64,000 bases of DNA from Flavobacterium sp. CFS9 (GCF_041154745.1 NZ_AP031573.1:2852001-2916000); one strand, 5' to 3'; positions 45,846 through 54,839 are shown, numbered from the stretch's first letter. Made by a program: numbers and translations. The notes: generated from the letters alone by a model not told the origin.

Positions 45846-46748
45846 ATGAATAAAGAATATGCCGTTGGATTAGACATTGGAGGTACACATATCACTGCAG
45901 CGATTATTGATATTGTAGATATGAAAGTGATCGATTCTTCACTGCACAAAGAATCTTTCGATTCGAATTTGCCTGTAGAAGAAGTAATGGCCATTTGGGA
46001 AAAAGCAATTCGTATCGCAATCGAAAACTCAAAAGTAGAAAATACCACAGGGTTGGCTGTTTGTATGCCCGGTCCGTTTGACTATGAGAATGGGGTTTGT
46101 TGGATAAAAGGACAATCAAAATACGAGCATTTTTATGGACTCAATGTTCGGGATTTGTTTCAGAATCAATTGAAACTGTCGGGTGATTTTCCGATATTGT
46201 TTGAAAACGATGCCGTTTGTTTTGGTAAAGGAGAAGTCTTTAAAGATGCTGAAAACCTTTCTAAAAAAGTAATGGCCATCACATTAGGGACAGGACTTGG
46301 AGCTTGTTTTATAGACAAAGGAACCTCTATAAGTACAGGAAATGCGGTACCAAAAGACGGTGAAATTTATGACCTTCCCTACAAAGAAGGCATAGCCGAA
46401 GACTATGCTTCAGTACGCGGACTTTTGGGCGGGTATTTCGCTTTAAGCGGAAAAAAACTGAACAATGGTTTAGAACTTTTTAATCTGGCAACAGCCGGAG
46501 ATGCGTTGGCCGTGAAAGCATTTGAGCAGTTAGGAGAAGATTTGGCAGCCATCGTAGCGCCATGGTTAGAAAAATTCGCTGCGGATAGTTTTATCATTGG
46601 CGGAAAAATTGCCAATGCCAGTGAATTTTTTCTACCAGTATTCAATAAAAAAATAAAAGAAGCCGGAAGCACCATCAGTGTTGCTGTTTCTACAGACAAC
46701 GAAAAAGCAGCTTTATTAGGAGCAACAAGTTTGCTTTACACAGCATAG
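45846..46748 (+). CDS. ROK family sugar kinase (probable hexokinase/mannokinase)
   Basis: 300 aa cytoplasmic ASKHA-fold kinase. The ATP-binding phosphate-1 motif is LDIGGTHITAAIID (residues 8-21), followed by GLAVCMPGPFDYENG, LFENDAVCFGKGE (catalytic-base Asp) and ITLGTGLGACFIDKG (phosphate-2). The ROK zinc motif (CxCGxxGCxE) is not seen, so it may be a zinc-free member. Its position between mannosidase genes and its partnership with ManA favour mannose as substrate, but glucose, N-acetylglucosamine or N-acetylmannosamine are also possible. Confidence 0.85.
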   Translation: MNKEYAVGLDIGGTHITAAIIDIVDMKVIDSSLHKESFDSNLPVEEVMAIWEKAIRIAIENSKVENTTGLAVCMPGPFDYENGVCWIKGQSKYEHFYGLNVRDLFQNQLKLSGDFPILFENDAVCFGKGEVFKDAENLSKKVMAITLGTGLGACFIDKGTSISTGNAVPKDGEIYDLPYKEGIAEDYASVRGLLGGYFALSGKKLNNGLELFNLATAGDALAVKAFEQLGEDLAAIVAPWLEKFAADSFIIGGKIANASEFFLPVFNKKIKEAGSTISVAVSTDNEKAALLGATSLLYTA

Positions 46749-46857
46749 TTTTGATTATATTAGAGGCCACAGAGTAAAAAGATTTACACAGATTAAGAAA
46801 TCCTTTGAATCCTTATAATCTGTAGCAAAAAAAATAGTGGTCCATAAAACATTAGAT

Positions 46858-47862
46858 ATGACAAATTCAAATCGCAGGAATTTTATAAAAACAGCAGCTA
46901 TAGCTTCAGCAGCTATAGCCTTGCAATCTTTTCATTCCAACTCGGAAGAAGAAGAAAAAAGCACAGTTTCTAAAAAAGGAAAAAAGCCTATTGTGCTTTC
47001 CACCTGGAGATTTGGAATTCAGGCCAATGAAGCCGCCTGGGAAGTTCTAAAAAGCAAAGGAACCGCTTTAGACGCTGTTGAAGCCGGAGTTAAAATTCCC
47101 GAAGGCGATCCCAAAGAAAGAAGTGTTGGGTATGGCGGACGCCCGGACAGAGATGGTCGTGTAACGTTGGACGCCTGTATTATGGATGAAAACGCCAATA
47201 TAGGATCAGTTGCTGCTTTAGAATATATCAAACATCCCATATCGGTTGCAAGAGCAGTCATGGAAAAAACACCTCATGTGATGCTGGTGGGTGATGGAGC
47301 CTTGCAATTTGCAGTAGCACAAGGTTTCAAAAAAGAAAACCTGCTGACAGAGGAATCTGAAAAGGAATGGAAAGAATGGCTCAAAGACAGCAAATACAAA
47401 CCCATTGCCAATATCGAGAACCACGACACCATTGGGATGATCGCTTTGGATGCCAACGGTAATCTTTCCGGAGCCTGTACCACAAGCGGAATGGCATTTA
47501 AAATGCACGGCCGTGTTGGTGATTCGCCAATTATCGGAGCCGGTTTATATGTCGACAATGAAATAGGGGCCGCAACCGCTACGGGGCATGGTGAAGAAGT
47601 CGTAAGAATTTCGGGCTGCCACCTTGTGGTGGAATTAATGCGACAAGGCAAATCACCTCAAAAAGCCTGTGAAGAAGCCGTTGCCCGCATCGTAAAACTA
47701 ACCAAGAACCGAAACAAAGATTTAAAAGACATTCAGGTAGGTTTTATTGCCCTGAACAAAGCAGGAGAATATGGTTCGTATTGCATTCAGGGAGGTTTCA
47801 ACTATGCCGTTTATGACGATACCGGAAACCGTTTAATCGATGCCGATTTTTTCCTGAAGTAG
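46858..47862 (+). CDS. N4-(beta-N-acetylglucosaminyl)-L-asparaginase (glycosylasparaginase)
   Basis: 334 aa. Twin-arginine-like signal NRRNFIKTAAIASAAIALQ. Ntn-hydrolase with autocleavage before T191 in ENHDTIGMIALD; this Thr becomes the new N-terminal nucleophile. Downstream GACTTSGMAFKMHGRVGDSPIIGAGLY and ATATGHGEEVVRISGCH match the substrate site. It cleaves the GlcNAc-Asn bond, the last step of N-glycan removal. ATG at 46858 is used; a GTG at 46837 is upstream in frame. It is the last gene of the glycan locus and ends before a strong terminator. Confidence 0.9.
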   Translation: MTNSNRRNFIKTAAIASAAIALQSFHSNSEEEEKSTVSKKGKKPIVLSTWRFGIQANEAAWEVLKSKGTALDAVEAGVKIPEGDPKERSVGYGGRPDRDGRVTLDACIMDENANIGSVAALEYIKHPISVARAVMEKTPHVMLVGDGALQFAVAQGFKKENLLTEESEKEWKEWLKDSKYKPIANIENHDTIGMIALDANGNLSGACTTSGMAFKMHGRVGDSPIIGAGLYVDNEIGAATATGHGEEVVRISGCHLVVELMRQGKSPQKACEEAVARIVKLTKNRNKDLKDIQVGFIALNKAGEYGSYCIQGGFNYAVYDDTGNRLIDADFFLK

Positions 47863-47886
47863 GAAAATAACTTTGTATATAAGAGT

Positions 47887-47929
47887 AAAAAGCAAAAGCT
47901 TCGGAGAAATCCGAAGCTTTTGCTTTTTT
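47887..47929. terminator. Bidirectional terminator at the end of the glycan locus
   Basis: A perfect 19-bp stem starting AAAAAGCAAAAGCTTCGGA has a GAAA loop and A/T runs on both flanks. It separates convergent genes. Confidence 0.9.
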
Positions 47930-48011
47930 ATAATTTTAAAGAGAAATCTAAAAAAAGAAATCTGTCTAAATCTGCGTTTTCGCTTTAGCGAATCTGCCGG
48001 ATCCGTGTACA
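47930..48011. repeat. Dispersed spacer element (AATCTGTCTAAATCTGCG type)
   Basis: It contains AAATCTGTCTAAATCTGCGT and TCGCTTTAGCGAATCTGCCG, the latter including CGCTTTAGCG, a small hairpin. It resembles dispersed flavobacterial spacer repeats. Confidence 0.4.
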
Positions 48012-48560
48012 CTATTCCTCCAATGCAGTCTCAAATTCCATATGATCAATAACTTCTGCGGCTGCCTGTGCAGGTTTAGAAGCTTTTAGTCTATTGAATC
48101 TTTCCAGTTGTTCTGCTTCTCCTTCTTCACCGCTGAAATAAGGGAAAACATCCATAATAGGTGACTCAGAAACCGCCGGGATAGAATATTCTCCCATAGT
48201 GCTTTGCATCACATGCAGCGTGTTGTCGTAAGCCTCCCTCACATCATTGGCCTGAACCAGCATGTACATATTAGACTTTCTTTCTTTACCGCTTTCTTCA
48301 TCATAAGCCAATAAAGAAACCTTGGATTTAAACCAACGGTCTGTATTTTCAAATGGGTGAATTTCGGCGTAATTGGCCACTTTTATATTGGTGATTTTAA
48401 ATTCTTCACTGATATAAGCCGACATCTCTTCATTAATTCTTCTTTCAGCTTCTGTATAAGACAAAGCATCTACCAAATAAGGCTCTGTTAAAACTTTTTG
48501 CCCTCCGGTTTCGTCCGTTTTTCTATATTTTACCTTGCATTCGTACCAAGTTGCGCTCAT
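48012..48560 (-). CDS. DUF4494 domain protein
   Basis: 182 aa. The body starts MSATWYECKVKYRKTDETG and continues with EPYLVDALSYTEAERRINEE and RWFKSKVSLLAYDEESGKE, typical of DUF4494, a small Bacteroidota family of unknown function. The upstream extension to 48638 is hydrophobic and unconserved in look, so ATG at 48560 is used. No signal peptide. It ends at the bidirectional terminator. Confidence 0.85.
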   Translation of the reverse strand: MSATWYECKVKYRKTDETGGQKVLTEPYLVDALSYTEAERRINEEMSAYISEEFKITNIKVANYAEIHPFENTDRWFKSKVSLLAYDEESGKERKSNMYMLVQANDVREAYDNTLHVMQSTMGEYSIPAVSESPIMDVFPYFSGEEGEAEQLERFNRLKASKPAQAAAEVIDHMEFETALEE

Positions 48561-48684
48561 CTTTATTATTTTTTTAAGGATGCCAAAGATAGATTTTACC
48601 GAAAAAAAATCTCCTAAAATTATGAAATAGATATTCACAATTTTAGAAGATTTAAGGTAAGTTTTTGATTTTTAAGACTTAATG

Positions 48685-49401
48685 TTAAAAGTTGGAATTG
48701 ATTCGAATTGTCGCTTTTACTAAAGCTAATCCTTCAACATTTTCAAGAAGAATATCCTTCGATTCATAACGGCTGTTTTCGCTAACCAGTTTAATCCAAT
48801 CTTCTCCTTTGTCAGATTTTTGTACCCATCGGATCAGGAGAAATTCTTCCGGTTCATCAGTTACTACAGAAATCAAATACATTTCTCCCCAAATAATATG
48901 TTCGATCCTGCGGCTCATTTTTTTATAAATGATAAGGTCACCGCTCTTTAAAAAAGGATACATGCGATCTCCACTTACATAAATAGCGCCATCGCATTTG
49001 GGTAAGTTGGGAACCGAGACGTAGTCAATTGGTTTTTCTTCCGATTCTTTAAATAAGGAAACTGCCCCGTCAGCATTCTCAACATCATAAACCGGTACAA
49101 ATTGCTTCTTCAGTGTTTTTGTGGTCGTGACTTCGTAAATAGTAGAAGGTTCCTCAATCTGACTCATTTTAATTCCCCATTCGTACTCAAAAAAGGCCGC
49201 ATTTTCAAGCATATGCCCTTTTCCTGTCAGAAGCCATTCCGGATTAATTTCAGGATAAATGCGAAGTATCTGCTCTATTTTTGATGCACCAACATCTTTA
49301 ACCTTATCCAAAAAGCCGTTAGAAAGACCCGTTTCGATATAAAATTTTCTTCTATTAATTCCTTTATAGTCAATAATTTGTAAGATTCTGTTTACGATCA
49401 T
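48685..49401 (-). CDS. LexA/S24-like repressor, catalytic Ser absent
   Basis: 238 aa. N-terminal helix-turn-helix (residues 1-45) with NRRKFYIETGLSNGFLDKV and a CI-like linker. The C-terminal S24-like fold is seen as GAIYVSGDRMYPFLKSGDLIIYKK, then IIWGEMYLISVV and VKLVSENSRYES-like WIKLVSENSRYES. In LexA/CI the nucleophile Ser precedes Met in G-x-S-M-x-P; here it is Arg (GDRMYP), so self-cleavage is not expected. It is divergent from the HEPN-like gene and probably controls it. Confidence 0.85.
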   Translation of the reverse strand: MIVNRILQIIDYKGINRRKFYIETGLSNGFLDKVKDVGASKIEQILRIYPEINPEWLLTGKGHMLENAAFFEYEWGIKMSQIEEPSTIYEVTTTKTLKKQFVPVYDVENADGAVSLFKESEEKPIDYVSVPNLPKCDGAIYVSGDRMYPFLKSGDLIIYKKMSRRIEHIIWGEMYLISVVTDEPEEFLLIRWVQKSDKGEDWIKLVSENSRYESKDILLENVEGLALVKATIRINSNF

Positions 49402-49433
49402 TGCAATTATTTTTAGATTATAACATATTTTTA

Positions 49434-49465
49434 TTGCTTTTTATAGGATAAAATCTATATATTTG
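49434..49465 (+). promoter_or_regulatory. Promoter of the HEPN-like gene (TTG-N21-TATATTTG)
   Basis: TTG at 49434-49436 and TATATTTG at 49458-49465 are 21 bp apart, a full match to the Bacteroidota consensus. It lies between the divergent genes and gives a leader of about 185 nt for the gene at 49656. Confidence 0.6.
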
Positions 49466-49655
49466 TAAGTAAAAAAGCACAAAAATGATGTTTTGAACAA
49501 ACGTACGAAAAAAAAGATAAAATACACTACTAAAGGGTAAGGTCGTCAAAATTTTAGAAGAAAAATAAAACTAGTATGATCAGGCGTTCTTTAAGTTATA
49601 AAATGAAAGTAAAAGACAGATCGATCGATGAGGTTTAACATAAAAAGAATACAAG

Positions 49656-51362
49656 ATGAATTATATACTCCGAATAGACCCGAAAAACCCATATAAGGAA
49701 CGATTAGAAAAAGCTATTGTAAACCTGCTTCCTTTCGTTGACGCAGAAGCCGTTTATCTGTCTTTTAATAAAAGCAATAAAGTAACAGTCATCACTTTTA
49801 TTCTGAAAAAAGAGACTGATGAGGAGGAAGAGGTTTTGGAGGAAATACAGGACAAAGTTACAAGTACCTATCCAGAATTTATTTTTAGATTTATGGATTC
49901 TGACTGTGCTAAAAAGGGCTTTAAAAATGGGAAACCTTACTTTGTTCAGCATTGTACGTTAAAAGAGTTAATTTATTTTGAACCGGGAGCTAAAGTTTTT
50001 TACCCTCGTGAAGATACCTCTAAAAAGCTGCTTAAAAAAGCAAAAAAGAGGTTTTCTCTTGATATGGAAGCCGCAGTGGTATCTTTTAGAAATGTATCTG
50101 TTTACAGCGGAAAAAATAAAAATGAAGAAGCCGTATTTGCCTTGTATCAGACCCTGCGATACATTTATATCTGTGCCTCAGAATTTTTCACTGCTGTATT
50201 TATTAGTAATACCTGCTTGTTTCAACAATATGACTATATCATCAAATATGCGCCTTCATTTAAAAAAGTATTGAATAAGAATACAGCGCTTCATAATGAG
50301 ATAGTTGAGATGCTTAATAAAGCCTACTCCTGTGCCATGAAAAACGAAGAGATGGGGGATATAGATCCGGAGCTGCTGATTAAGGCAAAAATAAAAGTTG
50401 AGTTGATGCAGAAAGAATTGAACAGATTGTTTTTGGAGTATAAAACATTTTGTAAGGAAAAGATGCGAAAATTGTGTAGGCAAGAATGCACCGGAAAGTA
50501 CATTTTCAACGAAAAGATTCCATCTAACTATTTTGTAGACGATGCTTTGAAAAGTATTAATGATTTGATGATTGTTAATTCAAATATAAGATGTGTCTAC
50601 TGTTTTGGTTATATCATACTTCACGATCAGGAAAATAAGTCCAAAAATTACTCTGCTAAACTTCCCGGGTATCATTTTTATTTGCTTATTATCAATTTGG
50701 ATCAAGCTCAATATGAAATCGCCCCAATGGAGGAACTTATTCTGGAAAAATTTGAGGGCAGGCATCAGGCAACCGTTCTTAGCCATTCGGCAGAATTGAT
50801 CCGTAAGAAAAAAGCATACCAGAAGTGTTTTTTTGAAGATGTCAAAACACACGGGCTTTTAATTTACAATGCTCCTTACTATTCTGTTTATCTTAAAAAG
50901 TATCGTCGAAGTTGGGAAACTGAATTTAAAGAGAAATATGAGAAAGAAAGAGTTCTAATAGCAGGACAGCTTTTTGCTGATGCTGAGCATTATTTGAGTG
51001 ATAATAATGTTACTGTTAAAAGGGTGCTTTTTAGAAGAGTGATCGAGCAAATTGGTTTAGGACTCATTTATTTGCATTTGGGATATCTTTCAGATAAATT
51101 ATCGATGAACAGTTTATTTTCATTATTAAAGTACATTCAGAGAATCGAGCTTCCTTTTGATCATGAAAATGAAAAAGAAGCTAAGATTTTACAATACCTG
51201 TTTGAAACAGCGGTAGTATCTATAAATAAAGAAGCACAAGATAACAATAGTGATTACGATAAATTGATCGAAAACAGATGTATCTTATTTTTAAAACATG
51301 CAAAAGATCAGGTTACGAAAGAAGCCATAAAATTAGACTTTAAGAAGCCAATATACTTTTAG
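49656..51362 (+). CDS. Large helical protein with two HEPN-like regions
   Basis: 568 aa; family not certain. Two segments resemble HEPN four-helix domains: about residues 155-215 (EAVFALYQTLRYIYICASEF onward) and about 425-550 (GQLFADAEHYLSDNNVTV..., FRRVIEQIGLGLIYLHLGYL). Near the end R541 and H548 are spaced as R-X6-H (ENRCILFLKHAK), the pattern of HEPN RNases. A separate N-terminal alpha/beta region (about 1-110) and an acidic linker EEEEVLEEIQ precede. No signal peptide. Divergent from the S24-like repressor, so it could be stress-induced. Active or not cannot be decided. Confidence 0.55.
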   Translation: MNYILRIDPKNPYKERLEKAIVNLLPFVDAEAVYLSFNKSNKVTVITFILKKETDEEEEVLEEIQDKVTSTYPEFIFRFMDSDCAKKGFKNGKPYFVQHCTLKELIYFEPGAKVFYPREDTSKKLLKKAKKRFSLDMEAAVVSFRNVSVYSGKNKNEEAVFALYQTLRYIYICASEFFTAVFISNTCLFQQYDYIIKYAPSFKKVLNKNTALHNEIVEMLNKAYSCAMKNEEMGDIDPELLIKAKIKVELMQKELNRLFLEYKTFCKEKMRKLCRQECTGKYIFNEKIPSNYFVDDALKSINDLMIVNSNIRCVYCFGYIILHDQENKSKNYSAKLPGYHFYLLIINLDQAQYEIAPMEELILEKFEGRHQATVLSHSAELIRKKKAYQKCFFEDVKTHGLLIYNAPYYSVYLKKYRRSWETEFKEKYEKERVLIAGQLFADAEHYLSDNNVTVKRVLFRRVIEQIGLGLIYLHLGYLSDKLSMNSLFSLLKYIQRIELPFDHENEKEAKILQYLFETAVVSINKEAQDNNSDYDKLIENRCILFLKHAKDQVTKEAIKLDFKKPIYF

Positions 51363-51395
51363 TTGATTACTGAACTTGGTAAAGAGTTCTATTTT

Positions 51396-51435
51396 AAAAT
51401 TGCACAAAGTCTTTTTGACTTGGTGCAATTTTTTT
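51396..51435 (+). terminator. Terminator after the HEPN-like gene
   Basis: AAAATTGCAC (51396-51405) pairs with GTGCAATTTT (51423-51432), with inner AGTC/GACT and a T-run. The spacer 51363-51691 (329 bp) otherwise has no supported gene; an open frame through this hairpin is spurious. Confidence 0.85.
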
Positions 51436-51691
51436 GGTTTATAAAGAGGAACTTTCTGAAAGTATCCTATGCTTTTGAAATAAATAAGAGATCAGAGTAT
51501 AACTTCAGAAACAGAAAACTTTTAAAATCTGACTCATATTATCCCGACCTGATAGTATCTTATCCGATAGGCTTCTTGTGGTACTTTTTTTATAAAAATA
51601 GTGGAATTGAGTTTTTTTATTTTGTTTTATTTGCGCCAAATTTTGCCTTTATAAGTTGAAAATTTAACCGCTATCGTTGCCAAGTATCAGA

Positions 51692-53641
51692 ATGAAAAAA
51701 AAAATTACGCTACTATTTGTTATAAAATCATTTTTGGTTTTCTCCCAGGAAACAGTTAAAAATGAATGGGCCGACTCCTCAAAAGTTGAAACCCTTCAAG
51801 AGATAAAAATTATTAAAAATAGGAGAAAAGCAGGAATCTATAAACTTCATTTGCCCAAAGAAATTTTGAAAAATGAAAACATGGGTAAAACGTTGCGACG
51901 GGTTGAGAACATTACTTTGGATAATAGCAAGACAGTTTATTTTAAAGGAAAAAAAATCAAAAACTATATTTATAATGACAAAGTAATCACTCAGGAAGAA
52001 TTTTTCAAGTTATTGTCTGAGAACATTGTTTCCTTTCAGATTGTTGAGAATTATTTTAATTTGTCCAATGGCGAGACCGAACTTGTTATAAAAGTAAAGG
52101 ACAATAATGGTAATGTTGATAATATAAAAGGTACAGTTGATGGAACGCTGGGGCTCTTGCAGGAGTTCAATTTTTTAGGGTTGAATCTGTTTTATAAAAA
52201 AAATAAATTTTCGACAATTCTGAATATTTCTAATCTTAAAAATGTTTCCGATAACAGTTCAGAAGAAATGTTCAATGATAAAACTTTAAACTATTCCAAT
52301 CATAGGGTTTTGTATCAGTCAAATTTTTCAATGCTTACTATTTTTGAGATCGATAAGTCAAGCAGTCTTTCGCTGCGAAACAAATACTCCATAGTAGATG
52401 AAAACAGAAGGAGTATTTTTCCGGATTTATCAGAGGCATCTTATTTTTTTCTTATCCGGGATTATAACACAAATTTGAGGTACGAGAAGAAGACAGAAAA
52501 TAATTTAGAGTATAAACTCAATTTAGATTATGTAAGTAACAATAATAAAATTGAGAATACGTCCAATAAGTCGAATCAAAAATTTACAGAATGGACGTTT
52601 AGTTCTTCGGTTTCAAAGTCAATTGATAAGCTTTATATTCAATCGGCACTGGTATTGACCTGTCGCAATTATGTTTTCGACAATGTAACAAACAGGAGTG
52701 AGGTGAAGCAAAATATAGTTACCCCTTTTATTAGTTTTAGTTACGATTTAAACCCTAATAATTCATTATCGTTTGGCAACAGATTTCAGTTCTCTCAGGA
52801 TAAAGTAAACCATGAAGCTGTTTTTGATCATAATTTTTATCTGCCAAATTTCACCTATTTTTCGAAATTTGATTCGATAGTAGATTTGGAGTTCAATTAT
52901 AAGCGGTACGTTGTCAGACCAAGTATAAGATCAATTTCTAATTTCACGTATCAGGACTTTAATAATAATTCAATTGTCAATCCTTCTTACTTAGAGCCGG
53001 AAATCAATAATTCGTTTTCTCTCGATTTGGTGAAGAATATAAAGAAAGTAGATATAACTCTAAACTTCGGTTACTTAACATCATCTAACAATATTTCTGT
53101 TGTTAATGAACTAAATGACTACAAAATGATCTCTGAAAATACAAATCTGGATTCTTATAATAGTAGTTCTGTTGGTACTTCAGTCTCATTTAAATTTTAT
53201 AAAGAATCCAGATTTAATTTGAACTATAGTTATACCAAATTAAAAATGAAGAAGGAGAATGAGATCTATGAAGGTTTTGTAAATTATCTCGATTTATCGG
53301 TTAGCGGGAATATAGATAAAAGCACCATGTATTCAATCAACTCTTATTATATCGACAGGTTTTACGATTTTAATTTGTACCGTTCAGTGAAACCGGATAT
53401 CTCGTTCAGTCTATCCCGAAATTTCTTAAAAGACAGATTAAATATCAATCTGGAGTATAGAAATATTTTGAATACTGATGCAAACAGAATGTTGCGATTT
53501 ACAAATAATACCAATTATTATGCGTTAGACAACAGGAATACATCTCATATGATTTTAGTAAATGCATCCTACAATTTCGGAAAAACATTTAAAGTAAATC
53601 GCAAATACATTCGCAATATTAACTCGGATATGAAGCTGTAA
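51692..53641 (+). CDS. Outer-membrane beta-barrel protein, TonB-receptor-like with a short plug
   Basis: 649 aa. Signal peptide MKKKITLLFVIKSFLVFSQ. A short plug-like domain follows (SKVETLQEIKIIKNRRKAG, LRRVENITLDNSKTVYFKGKK, LSENIVSFQIVENYF), without the carboxypeptidase-regulatory domain of SusC-type proteins. The rest is alternating hydrophobic/polar beta-strands (NLRYEKKTENNLEYKLNLDY, SVSGNIDKSTMYSINSYYID) typical of an outer-membrane barrel. Substrate unknown. Asn/Ser-rich, lower GC than the glycan locus. ATG at 51692 is preferred over one at 51677. It could be a divergent TonB-dependent receptor or a TonB-independent barrel. Confidence 0.75.
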   Translation: MKKKITLLFVIKSFLVFSQETVKNEWADSSKVETLQEIKIIKNRRKAGIYKLHLPKEILKNENMGKTLRRVENITLDNSKTVYFKGKKIKNYIYNDKVITQEEFFKLLSENIVSFQIVENYFNLSNGETELVIKVKDNNGNVDNIKGTVDGTLGLLQEFNFLGLNLFYKKNKFSTILNISNLKNVSDNSSEEMFNDKTLNYSNHRVLYQSNFSMLTIFEIDKSSSLSLRNKYSIVDENRRSIFPDLSEASYFFLIRDYNTNLRYEKKTENNLEYKLNLDYVSNNNKIENTSNKSNQKFTEWTFSSSVSKSIDKLYIQSALVLTCRNYVFDNVTNRSEVKQNIVTPFISFSYDLNPNNSLSFGNRFQFSQDKVNHEAVFDHNFYLPNFTYFSKFDSIVDLEFNYKRYVVRPSIRSISNFTYQDFNNNSIVNPSYLEPEINNSFSLDLVKNIKKVDITLNFGYLTSSNNISVVNELNDYKMISENTNLDSYNSSSVGTSVSFKFYKESRFNLNYSYTKLKMKKENEIYEGFVNYLDLSVSGNIDKSTMYSINSYYIDRFYDFNLYRSVKPDISFSLSRNFLKDRLNINLEYRNILNTDANRMLRFTNNTNYYALDNRNTSHMILVNASYNFGKTFKVNRKYIRNINSDMKL

Positions 53642-53695
53642 ACTGGTGTAAAGATTCATGTTATTTTTAATTTTATTAGGTGCTTCATAGATAAA

Positions 53696-53723
53696 AAAAA
53701 GCTTCAGATTTCTCTGAAGCTTT
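53696..53723. terminator. Hairpin terminator (AAAGCTTCAGA stem) between convergent genes
   Basis: An 11-bp perfect stem AAAGCTTCAGA/TCTGAAGCTTT has a TTTC loop and A/T flanks. The same hairpin core occurs at 60196-60231 and 62419-62450. Confidence 0.85.
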
Positions 53724-53741
53724 GTCTTGATGATGAGGTTC

Positions 53742-54839
53742 TTAAAAATTGGTGTTTACCTTTTTAGAACGGTCTGCAATGTAAGAGATAAGCCAGGTTA
53801 TTGGGCCTTCTTTTACAAAATATATTTTTTTCTTCTCTAAATTAGGGATACTCTCCACACAAGCTTGTAGGATGTTATTTGCCGAAATAAGGTATTTCTG
53901 GTCGTATATATTTAATACTCTTGCAGCTTCGGCGTTGGTTTTAGCAAGGGTGTTAAACTTGTTGAAATTATTCTTTAGAATCGCATCGTAATCGATAACG
54001 TCTTCCAGTTTTATTGGCAGATAATGGTCTTTTGTATTTTCATTGTAATACAAGGTTGTAAAAGCCCATACAGCTCCACCGGACAGATAGATTTTTTCCT
54101 TTTTTAATAAAAGCGGATTTGCATCAAGCATATCCTTTATCTTTTTACGAACAATCGGATTAAAATCAAAAGATTTTTCCTGATACACGGCCATATCGCT
54201 GGCCTGACTTTGGTTTGCAACCGTTTTTTTTACGGCATCAGTAAGTGACATCGTACCAAAATCAAGTTCTAAAGGCATAAACTCTAATTTACCATCCTGA
54301 AGTTCGTCAATGTATCCACCTTTTGTACTTGCAGCACCAATATCAAGGTGCAGAGCGTTAGCATAATCAACAGGTGGTATAGAACCTTTAACCAGTATTT
54401 TAGCTTCCTCGTCAACATTGATAATATCAAGCTCTTTGTTAGTTAGCGTACTGATTTTGTTTTTTAAAGCATCAACGTTACGTGCAGATCCAAAAACAGA
54501 AGAAGCTACTAAAAAGATGTTCTCTTCCGGAATCTTAAATTGTGCTCTAATTTTGGTCAATTGAGTAAAAACAATTAAACCGGCTTTGTTGATATCTTCC
54601 TGAGTAAGCTCACCGGTAGCGGTGATATGTTTGGCGAAACTCAGACCTTCGTCATTGGAATAATAGATGATTTTGTAATCAGCTTTTTTAATGTTACTTA
54701 CATCAAGAACAGAAACTTTTATCGTTCTGCGGCCGATTTCAATTCCGGCGAAAATATTTTTTTGAGCAAGAGTACTAATGGAGAAAAATAAACTGAAAAG
54801 TATAAAAACTAGAACTTTGGGGTTGTGTTTTTTAAGCAT
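53742..54839 (-). CDS. Exported Ppx/GppA-like ASKHA-fold protein
   Basis: 365 aa. Signal peptide ends STLAQ at about residue 26, so the protein is periplasmic or surface. The ASKHA motifs of exopolyphosphatase/guanosine-pentaphosphatase proteins are recognisable: AGIEIGRRTIKVSVLD (phosphate-1, normally DIGSxS), LHLDIGAASTKGGYID (phosphate-2) and IYLSGGAVWAF (adenosine motif). The phosphate-1 Asp is Glu (EIG). Ppx/GppA proteins are normally cytoplasmic, so the export signal is unusual. Upstream of its start lies a (GTT)15 tract. It faces the outer-membrane barrel gene convergently. Confidence 0.75.
   Translation of the reverse strand: MLKKHNPKVLVFILFSLFFSISTLAQKNIFAGIEIGRRTIKVSVLDVSNIKKADYKIIYYSNDEGLSFAKHITATGELTQEDINKAGLIVFTQLTKIRAQFKIPEENIFLVASSVFGSARNVDALKNKISTLTNKELDIINVDEEAKILVKGSIPPVDYANALHLDIGAASTKGGYIDELQDGKLEFMPLELDFGTMSLTDAVKKTVANQSQASDMAVYQEKSFDFNPIVRKKIKDMLDANPLLLKKEKIYLSGGAVWAFTTLYYNENTKDHYLPIKLEDVIDYDAILKNNFNKFNTLAKTNAEAARVLNIYDQKYLISANNILQACVESIPNLEKKKIYFVKEGPITWLISYIADRSKKVNTNF

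Noticed and set aside
46837..46857. GTG start extending the glycosylasparaginase by seven residues
   Set aside because: The ATG at 46858 gives a better twin-arginine signal peptide start.
48685..51362. Prophage or integrated element signalled by the S24-like repressor
   Set aside because: No integrase, structural, lysis or replication gene nearby; the region is flanked by ordinary chromosomal genes.
51363..51659. 98-aa open frame just after the HEPN-like gene
   Set aside because: It starts with TTG at the stop of the previous gene and runs through a perfect terminator hairpin; no family and odd composition.
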